Assembly: GCA_964463245.1 (NCBI GenBank)
Contig: CAYXBU010000055.1
Location: 1-12,469 of the forward strand
DNA length: 12,469 nucleotides
Direction: 5' to 3'
DNA from: CAMEON01 sp964463245
GTDB taxonomy: Bacteria; Bacillota; Clostridia; Oscillospirales; CAG-272
Each line of letters begins with the position of its first letter. The stretch's first letter is position 1. Shown here piece by piece: positions 7,248 through 12,469 of this stretch. A model generated the notes under the pieces. The model was not told where the DNA came from. It did not search any database and saw only the letters and a program-made list of their open reading frames with translations. Both the position numbers and the translations under genes were made by a program.

Positions 7248-7301
7248 GGATGTTCCTTTCTGTTACGGTAACGTTGACCCCTTGCCTCGGCGACATTCCC
7301 T

Positions 7302-9905
7302 TTATCTGATCTGCTTCTTCCACTCGAACAGCAGACTCATGCACTCGAACGGCGAGAGGGTATTGATGTCCAGTGCCCGCAGCTCGTCCACGATGCGCGC
7401 ATTGAAGCAATCATCCAGCGAGAGCGCACCGTCGTCGGGGCGGGCGGTCTTGTTGTCGCCGGTCGCCTCATCCACCGCCTCGCGCACCGCCCGAGAGCTG
7501 GTCTCCACGGCGGCCAATATCTCGCGGGCTCGCTTGATGACCTCGTTCGGCAGACCCGCCAGCTTGGCGACCTCGATGCCGAAGCTGTCATCGGTGGAGC
7601 CGCGCACGATCTTTCGCAGGAAGGTCACATCATCCCCCCGCTTGCGGGCGGCGATGTGGTAGTTGACGATGCCCTCGTATGCCCCCTCCATACCTGTCAG
7701 CTCATGGTAGTGGGTGGCGAACAGGGTACGCGCCCCGATCTTGCGCCCGGCGGTATACTCGATGATGGCGCGGGCGATGCTCATGCCGTCAAAGGTGGAG
7801 GTGCCCCGCCCGACCTCGTCATAAATGATCAGGCTCTTGCGGGTCGCGCCCCGCAGGATGGCCGATACCTCGGTCATCTCCAGCATGAAGGTGGACTGCC
7901 CCGATGCCAGATCATCCGATGCCCCCACGCGGGTGAATATCCGATCCGCGATACCGATATGGGCGTAGGAGGCCGGCACGAAGGAGCCGATCTGCGCCAT
8001 GAGCACGATGAGCGCGACCTGGCGCATATAGGTGGATTTACCCGCCATGTTGGGCCCCGTGATGAGCATGAGGCGGTTGTCGCGGGTATCCAGATCGGCA
8101 TCGTTGGGAACGAAGTAGCCGTCCTTGACGAACTTCTCCACCACGGGGTGCCGTCCGTCCTTGATGCTGATGCGATCGTCCTCGGCGACCTCGGGACGGA
8201 CATATTGGTTCCGCGCCGCCACCGAGGCCAGACTGCGGTAGACATCCGCCTCGGCCAGCAGGGCGGCGGTCTTCTGGATGCGCTCGCTCCGATCTGCCAC
8301 GAAACCGCGCACACGGTTGAATATCTCATATTCCAGAGCGCAGAGCTTGTCCTTGGCACCCAGAATGGTGGCCTCCATGTCCTTGAGCTCCTGCGTGATA
8401 TACCGCTCGGCGCCGACCAGGGTCTGCTTTCGCACATAGTTGTCCGGCACCTGATCCACAAAGGACTTGGACACCTCGATGTAGTAGCCGAAGACCTTAT
8501 TGAAGCCGACCTTCAGGGTCTTGATGCCGGTACGCGCCTTTTCCTCGGCGGCGACCTGATCCACCCAGCCCTGCCCGTTCGTCATGATGCTCCGCAGGCG
8601 ATCCACCTCGGGGTCATACCCGTCGGCGATCATGCCGCCCTCCCGTACCGAGAACGGCGGCTCCTCGACCAGTGCCCGCCCGATCTCGGCGCACACATCG
8701 TCCAGTGTATCCAGTTCCCGCCAGATGCGCTTCAGCTCCTCGCACTCGGAGTCCTCCAGCAGTCGTCGGATGTCCGGCAGGACGGCCGCCGTGGCGCACA
8801 CGGCACGCAGGTCTTTGCCGTTGGCGGTGCCGAAGACGATGCGGGTGATGAGCCGTTCCATATCCAGCACATGGGACAGCAGCTCCCCCAGCTCCTCGCG
8901 CTTCATGTAGTTGCCGACCAGCTCCTCCACGGCTCCCTGCCGTCTGGATATGTGTGCCGGGGAGAGGAGGGGGTGCTCCACCCACTGGCGCAGGAGCCGC
9001 GCCCCGGGGGAGGTCTTGGTGCGATCCAGCACCCAGAGCAGGGTGCCCTTCTTCTCCTTGGTACGCATGGTCTCGGTCAGCTCTAAGTTGCGGCGGGTGT
9101 TCAGGTCAAGCCCCAGATACTGCCCCTCCTTGTAGACCGTCAGCTCCCTCAGGGTAGCGAGGTCGGTCTTCTGGGTCTCGGTCAGGTAGTCCAAGAGGGC
9201 TCCCACCGCGCAGACCAGCGGCTTATTCTCCAGCACCTCGGGCTTGACCGTCTCGCCAAAGCGTTCCTTGACCCGCGCGGCGCAATCGGCGGGGTCGAAC
9301 CGCCCCGCCTGGTTGTCGGTCAGCATACTTCCTTGCCCGCGCAGCCAGTCGGCGGCCTTGCCGCACCGACGGGCACCCACATTCAGGATGATCTCGCGCG
9401 GGGCGTAGGTGCCCAGCTCCCCCAACAGCTCCTCGTCCATCCGCGCTCCGTCGATGACGGTGGCGTACACCTGCGCGGTGGAGAGGTCGGCGAAACAAAG
9501 ACCGTACTCCAGTTCGCTGACATACAGGGCGCAGAGGTAATTGTTCTTCTGCTCGGGCAGGAGGGTGCTCTCAATGACCGTGCCGGGCGTGACCACGCGG
9601 ATCACCTCCCGCTTGACCAGTCCCTTGGCCAGCGCGGGATCCTCCATCTGCTCGCAGATGGCGACCTTATAGCCCTTCTCGATCAGCTTTCCGATATACA
9701 CATCGGCGGCGTGAAAGGGCACACCGCACATGGGGGCACGCTCCTCCTCGCCGCAGTCCCGCCCGGTCAGGGTCAGCTCCAGCTCGCGCGACGCGGTAAT
9801 GGCATCGTCGAAGAACATCTCGTAGAAATCCCCCAGTCGATAGAAGAGGAGGAAGTCCTTATATTGATTCTTGACTTCCAGGTATTGCTCCATCATGGGT
9901 GTCAT
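7302..9905 (-). CDS. mutS: DNA mismatch repair protein MutS
   Basis: MutS scans DNA, binds mismatches and, after ATP exchange, recruits MutL. The 867 residues show the full MutS1 layout. The N-terminal mismatch-binding domain contains the Phe-X-Glu motif (Phe27-Tyr-Glu29 in GDFYEMF). The connector, lever and clamp domains follow, and then the ATPase with Walker A GPNMAGKST (617-625), Walker B YDE (695-697) followed by GRGTSTFDG, and THYHEL (731-736). The C-terminus keeps the conserved PFECMSLLFEWKK segment. Nothing appears missing. The start is taken as the ATG giving MTPMMEQYLEV, with AAAGGAG nine bases before it; ATGs a few codons inside are less well placed. It lies between the YlbF-family gene (98-base gap containing stem-loops) and mutL, the standard order in Firmicutes. 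Confidence 0.97.
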   Translation of the reverse strand: MTPMMEQYLEVKNQYKDFLLFYRLGDFYEMFFDDAITASRELELTLTGRDCGEEERAPMCGVPFHAADVYIGKLIEKGYKVAICEQMEDPALAKGLVKREVIRVVTPGTVIESTLLPEQKNNYLCALYVSELEYGLCFADLSTAQVYATVIDGARMDEELLGELGTYAPREIILNVGARRCGKAADWLRGQGSMLTDNQAGRFDPADCAARVKERFGETVKPEVLENKPLVCAVGALLDYLTETQKTDLATLRELTVYKEGQYLGLDLNTRRNLELTETMRTKEKKGTLLWVLDRTKTSPGARLLRQWVEHPLLSPAHISRRQGAVEELVGNYMKREELGELLSHVLDMERLITRIVFGTANGKDLRAVCATAAVLPDIRRLLEDSECEELKRIWRELDTLDDVCAEIGRALVEEPPFSVREGGMIADGYDPEVDRLRSIMTNGQGWVDQVAAEEKARTGIKTLKVGFNKVFGYYIEVSKSFVDQVPDNYVRKQTLVGAERYITQELKDMEATILGAKDKLCALEYEIFNRVRGFVADRSERIQKTAALLAEADVYRSLASVAARNQYVRPEVAEDDRISIKDGRHPVVEKFVKDGYFVPNDADLDTRDNRLMLITGPNMAGKSTYMRQVALIVLMAQIGSFVPASYAHIGIADRIFTRVGASDDLASGQSTFMLEMTEVSAILRGATRKSLIIYDEVGRGTSTFDGMSIARAIIEYTAGRKIGARTLFATHYHELTGMEGAYEGIVNYHIAARKRGDDVTFLRKIVRGSTDDSFGIEVAKLAGLPNEVIKRAREILAAVETSSRAVREAVDEATGDNKTARPDDGALSLDDCFNARIVDELRALDINTLSPFECMSLLFEWKKQIR

Positions 9906-9941
9906 GGCTCGGTTCTCCTTTCGCTACGGGCAGAATGTAGG

Positions 9942-9961
9942 CGGGCGGCCGTGGCCGCCCG
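9942..9961 (-). other. Perfect GC-rich stem-loop upstream of mutS
   Basis: CGGGCGGCC pairs with GGCCGCCCG, separated by two bases, giving at least eight G-C pairs with a CACG loop. It lies in the leader between the YlbF-family gene and mutS, about 20 bases upstream of the mutS ribosome binding site. No U-tract follows on the minus strand, so it is more likely an mRNA processing or stability element than a terminator. Confidence 0.5.
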
Positions 9962-9980
9962 TTCGGGATGTGCAGTGGTC

Positions 9981-10001
9981 GGGTCAGCGACCCTCGGTCG
10001 C
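9981..10001 (-). other. Overlapping alternative stem-loops after the YlbF-family gene
   Basis: Two short stems share bases and cannot form together. One is GCGACC-gag-GGTCGC (9987-10001) and the other GGGTC-gct-GACCC (9981-9993), read on the minus strand. They begin three bases after the stop codon of the YlbF-family gene. Mutually exclusive stems can act as attenuators, but no matching leader peptide or terminator is visible, so the function is open. Confidence 0.35.
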
Positions 10002-10003
10002 GA

Positions 10004-10432
10004 TCAATGACAGCCGCCGCAGGTGGAGCAGTCGTGGGTGCAATCCGACGGCATCTCCCCGGTGATGGCGAACATGATGGTGTTGTTGACCGCATTCATC
10101 AGGTTGTTGACCGCCGCCTGAGCCTCGTTCAGCTCGATAAAGGCGGGGTGGGAGGCGATGTCATGGTACAGCTCGTCGATCCGACTCTGGATGGAGCGAA
10201 CCAGCTCGGCATCGTAGTCGGGGTCGCCCGCCACCTGCTCGATAGCCTTGCGCTGCACCTCGTACTCGGTCAGCATAGTGCACAGACTCTCGTCCGCCTC
10301 GTAGGCCGCCTTGGCCTCATCCATCCGCACCATGCGGGGATCCTTCTTCAGTGCCTTGCCCAGCACCATGGCCATTTCAAATACATTGGACGGGTCGAGC
10401 CGCATCCCTTCGTTGTTTTGATTCTCGTTCAT
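10004..10432 (-). CDS. YlbF/YmcA-family protein with C-terminal cysteine cluster
   Basis: This 142-residue, mostly helical cytoplasmic protein belongs to the YlbF/YmcA (Com_YlbF) family. In Bacillus subtilis YlbF, YmcA and YaaT form an Fe-S-carrying complex that affects RNase Y specificity, competence, biofilm and sporulation. The position between miaB and mutS is exactly that of ymcA in B. subtilis (there with cotE also inserted), which supports the assignment. The C-terminus carries Cys131, Cys135, Cys138, Cys141 and a final His142, a plausible Fe-S or metal site. The start is ambiguous. ATG at 10432 is 11 bases after AAAGGA, whereas an in-frame TTG two codons upstream (10438) is only five bases away. 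I prefer ATG. It begins 27 bases after the miaB stop. No YlbF or YaaT partner is in the window. Confidence 0.82.
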   Translation of the reverse strand: MNENQNNEGMRLDPSNVFEMAMVLGKALKKDPRMVRMDEAKAAYEADESLCTMLTEYEVQRKAIEQVAGDPDYDAELVRSIQSRIDELYHDIASHPAFIELNEAQAAVNNLMNAVNNTIMFAITGEMPSDCTHDCSTCGGCH

Positions 10433-10459
10433 GATCAAATATTTCCTTTCGTTTATTGC

Positions 10460-11911
10460 TTACGGATGTTCCGCGACCTGCCCGTACAGGGCAAAGGGTG
10501 CCGCACGGTCGATCTTCACGCGGACAAATTCGCCAACGGGTGCCGTCTCGGGCGTACCCGGGAAGAACACGCTCTTGTTGCCGGCTGTGCGCCCGGTATA
10601 GAGAGTCGGGTCGTTCTTGCTGACCCCGTCGCACAGGACACGGAGGGTCTGCCCGACCAGCGGCTGATTCTTCTCAAGGGATATGGCATTTTGGGTCTCC
10701 AGAAGCCGTGCGAAGCGCGCCTTCTGCACCTCCTGCGGCACCTGCTCCATGGTCGCCGCAGGGGTTCCCTTGCGGGGGGAGTAGATGAAGGAGAAGATCA
10801 TGTCAAAGCGGATATCCCCCAGTGCCCGCAGGGTATCCTCGAACTCCTCCTCGGTCTCCCCGGGAAAGCCCACGATGATATCCGAGGTCAGGGTCAGGTC
10901 AGGCAACTTTTCCTTCATGTAGGCCACGGTATCCATGTACCGCGCCATGTCGTAGTGGCGGTTCATGGCGTGGAGCACCCGATCACTGCCGGACTGCAGG
11001 GGGAGGTGGAAGGTGGGCAGGATGTGGGTGCCCTTCGCCATCACGTCGATCAAGCGGCGGTCGGCATCCTTCGGGTGGCTGGTCATGAAGCGGAGCCACC
11101 AATCCCCCGGAATGGCATCCAGCTCCTCTATGAGGGTCGCAAAATCACAGGGTTCCTCCAGCCCCCGCCCGTAGGAGTTGACATTCTGCCCCAGCAGGGT
11201 GATGTCGCGGTAGCCTGTCGCCACCAGCTCCCGCACCTCGCAAAGGATCGCCTCCCTGGGGCGACTGCGCTCCCGCCCACGGACATAGGGCACGATGCAG
11301 TAGGAGCAGAAATTGTTGCAGCCGTACATGATGGAGACCCATGCGCGGTAGGTCGAGGTACGGCAGACCGGCAGCTCCTGCATGGCATCGGTTCCCGCCG
11401 CGCCCTCGGCCTCCGGGAGGAGCGAGCGGCGGTGGGTCTCCAGGCAGTAGCGGAGCACGGTGGGCAAGCGGTAGATGGAGGCGGTGTCCAGGCAGAAGGT
11501 GACGTAGGGGTAGCTGTGCTTGATCTGCTCCCGCCTGTGCTCCTGCGAGGGGAGACAGCCGCAGATACCGATGACCAGCTCGGGGTTGTCCTGCTTGAGC
11601 TTTTTATACTGCCCGATCGTCGCCAGCGCACGACTCTCGGCGTGCTCCCGAATGGCGCAGGTGTTGACCAGGATGAGGTCGGCCTCCTCCGGGCGAGTCA
11701 CGGGGCAGTAGCCCATCTCCTGCGCCATGCCCGACAGCTTCTCGCTGTCGGCCTCGTTCTGCTGACAGCCGAAGGTCAGCACGAATACCCCGCGGCGGTG
11801 GCCTGCGGCGGTATAGGCGGCGTTGAGTGCCCGCACGGCACAGATGGCCTCCGTCCGCTCGACCTCGTCGGGCGGCGGCAGTGTGTTTCTTGCTTTCTCT
11901 TTATCCGTCAT
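10460..11911 (-). CDS. miaB: tRNA-2-methylthio-N6-dimethylallyladenosine synthase MiaB
   Basis: MiaB adds a methylthio group to N6-isopentenyladenosine at position 37 of tRNAs reading UNN codons. The 483-residue protein has the three methylthiotransferase parts. The N-terminal UPF0004 domain has Cys49 (TFGCQQNEADSE), Cys85 (VNTCAIREHAE) and Cys119 (GICGC) for the auxiliary cluster. The radical SAM core has CxxxCxxC at Cys198, Cys202 and Cys205 (YGCNNFCSYC). A C-terminal TRAM domain occupies about 415-480. Residues 1-40 are an N-terminal extension before the conserved domain. The start is ATG with AAGGA six bases upstream. It is the first gene of the mismatch repair operon, behind a strong sigma-A promoter. 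The related RimO and MtaB families are less likely because the cysteine motifs (GCQQNEADSE) and gene order fit MiaB. Confidence 0.95.
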   Translation of the reverse strand: MTDKEKARNTLPPPDEVERTEAICAVRALNAAYTAAGHRRGVFVLTFGCQQNEADSEKLSGMAQEMGYCPVTRPEEADLILVNTCAIREHAESRALATIGQYKKLKQDNPELVIGICGCLPSQEHRREQIKHSYPYVTFCLDTASIYRLPTVLRYCLETHRRSLLPEAEGAAGTDAMQELPVCRTSTYRAWVSIMYGCNNFCSYCIVPYVRGRERSRPREAILCEVRELVATGYRDITLLGQNVNSYGRGLEEPCDFATLIEELDAIPGDWWLRFMTSHPKDADRRLIDVMAKGTHILPTFHLPLQSGSDRVLHAMNRHYDMARYMDTVAYMKEKLPDLTLTSDIIVGFPGETEEEFEDTLRALGDIRFDMIFSFIYSPRKGTPAATMEQVPQEVQKARFARLLETQNAISLEKNQPLVGQTLRVLCDGVSKNDPTLYTGRTAGNKSVFFPGTPETAPVGEFVRVKIDRAAPFALYGQVAEHP

Positions 11912-11951
11912 ATGATTTCCTTACTTGTAAATTCCAACATTTCGTCATGAT

Positions 11952-11980
11952 ATTATAGCATATTTTCGGCATATAGTCAA
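11952..11980 (-). promoter_or_regulatory. Sigma-A promoter of the miaB-mutS-mutL operon
   Basis: On the minus strand TTGACT (11980-11975) is followed after exactly 17 bases by TATAAT (11957-11952), preceded by TGC as an extended -10. The -10 is a full consensus match and the -35 matches five of six. Transcription should start near 11945, giving a leader of about 35 bases before the miaB ATG. This is the clearest promoter in the window and suggests strong constitutive expression of the operon. Confidence 0.88.
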
Positions 11981-12011
11981 GGGGAAAATTGAGGTTGGAG
12001 GGGTAGGATCG

Positions 12012-12053
12012 AAAACGCATCGCCGCCGCGGGATGTACCCGTGACGGCGATGC
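12012..12053 (-). terminator. Intrinsic terminator of the right-edge gene
   Basis: GCATCGCCG pairs with CGGCGATGC (outer arms 12045-12053 and 12017-12025). The stem continues through one mismatch into CGGG/CCCG closing a five-base loop. On the minus strand it is followed by G and four Ts (12015-12012). It begins 29 bases after the stop codon of the gene at 12083 and ends before the miaB promoter, separating the two transcription units. Confidence 0.7.
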
Positions 12054-12082
12054 CTTCTTGCTGATACGACAGCCTCCGACCC

Positions 12083-12469
12083 TCACTCGATCTTCAAAAA
12101 TCCTTGCAGGATGGCCGCCGGAAACACGAATTTCTTTACAAATCCACCGAAATCCAGCATGATATATCGGTCGTCCATCGCTGTTACCATACCTGTCCCG
12201 AATGCCTTGTGTGTCAGCTTACTGCCGACTTTTACGGCGGAGGTGTCCTGTTTCGGAGTCGGTTTTGCGGCATTCTGCGGCTGCGCGGGGAGCTCCTCCG
12301 ACAATTGAGGCCGTCTCATTGCCGCAGGTTCGGGGGCAGGGGCGGGAGTCTGCGGGTTCTCCTTCGGCGGAGCAGGCCGCGGCTCGTCGTCGTACGCGTC
12401 ATACATATCATATGTGTCATATATGTCATCCTCACCGGAAGCAGCAACAGCAGCCGTGAAATTCGGTAC
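12083..12469 (-). CDS. C-terminal part of a protein with a terminal SH3-like HKAFGTG module (truncated by window edge)
   Basis: The frame is open from the right edge to TGA, so the ATG at 12406 is probably internal and the true start lies outside the window. 128 residues are visible. First comes a tyrosine/aspartate run in period three (YDT YDM YDA YDD). Then comes a proline/glutamine-rich, probably disordered linker of about 60 residues. The last 50 residues form a compact domain with VGSKLTHKAFGTGMV, a DFGG turn and a FVFPAAILQGFLKIE ending. Its opening resembles the C-terminal module of PcrA/UvrD helicases (VGDxVxHxxFGxGxV) and similar end domains in other Clostridial proteins. That suggests, but does not prove, a nucleic-acid-related protein. 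I do not assign a function. A terminator follows 29 bases after the stop. Confidence 0.7.
   Translation of the reverse strand, partial: VPNFTAAVAASGEDDIYDTYDMYDAYDDEPRPAPPKENPQTPAPAPEPAAMRRPQLSEELPAQPQNAAKPTPKQDTSAVKVGSKLTHKAFGTGMVTAMDDRYIMLDFGGFVKKFVFPAAILQGFLKIE

Noticed and set aside
7274..7286. GTTAC-N-GTAAC palindrome between mutS and mutL as an operator
   Set aside because: It is short, single, within an operon and without any promoter nearby. Chance is a sufficient explanation.
7656..9086. Plus-strand open frame of 476 codons opposite mutS
   Set aside because: It is a shadow of the highly conserved mutS frame, with no motif of its own.
9968..11950. Plus-strand open frame of 660 codons opposite miaB and the YlbF-family gene
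   Set aside because: It is antisense to two well-supported genes and spans their intergenic gap. Its composition is that of a codon-bias shadow.

Overview
The window reads as chromosomal DNA from a GC-rich member of the Clostridia, probably Oscillospiraceae/Ruminococcaceae-like. This is an inference from three things: the miaB - YlbF-family - mutS - mutL gene order known from Firmicutes, Shine-Dalgarno sequences of the AAAGGAG type in front of most genes, and an ECF sigma factor paired with a membrane-anchored beta-propeller protein. Nothing here identifies the species.

Layout. (1) Positions 1-2583, plus strand: an ECF sigma factor gene with a likely self-recognised promoter, overlapping by ATGA a large single-pass membrane protein with an anti-sigma-like N-terminus and an extracytoplasmic beta-propeller domain. 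(2) Positions 2592-2627: a stem-loop shared by converging transcripts. (3) Positions 2626-4830, minus strand: tgt (queuosine pathway), then a HAD-family phosphatase, then an unrecognised 97-residue reading frame whose only well-placed start is ACG. (4) Positions 4831-5066: a non-coding gap holding a 135-bp element with terminal inverted repeats and a 6-bp target duplication, which looks like a MITE. (5) Positions 5067-11911, minus strand: the operon miaB - YlbF family - mutS - mutL, driven by a near-perfect sigma-A promoter at 11952-11980. (6) Positions 12012-12469: a terminator and the C-terminal end of a gene that runs off the right edge.

How the genes work together. miaB modifies A37 of tRNAs, the YlbF-family protein resembles the Fe-S-binding RNA-processing/developmental regulators of Bacillus, and MutS with the endonuclease-type MutL form the methyl-independent mismatch repair pathway. 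Tgt is also a tRNA modification enzyme, so two tRNA modifiers flank mismatch repair. The sigma/beta-propeller pair is a separate envelope-signalling unit. I see no defence system, phage, CRISPR array, tRNA or rRNA. Most of the window is conserved housekeeping DNA. The least explained items are the small ACG-start gene, the MITE-like element directly upstream of tgt, and the proline-rich minisatellite inside mutL.
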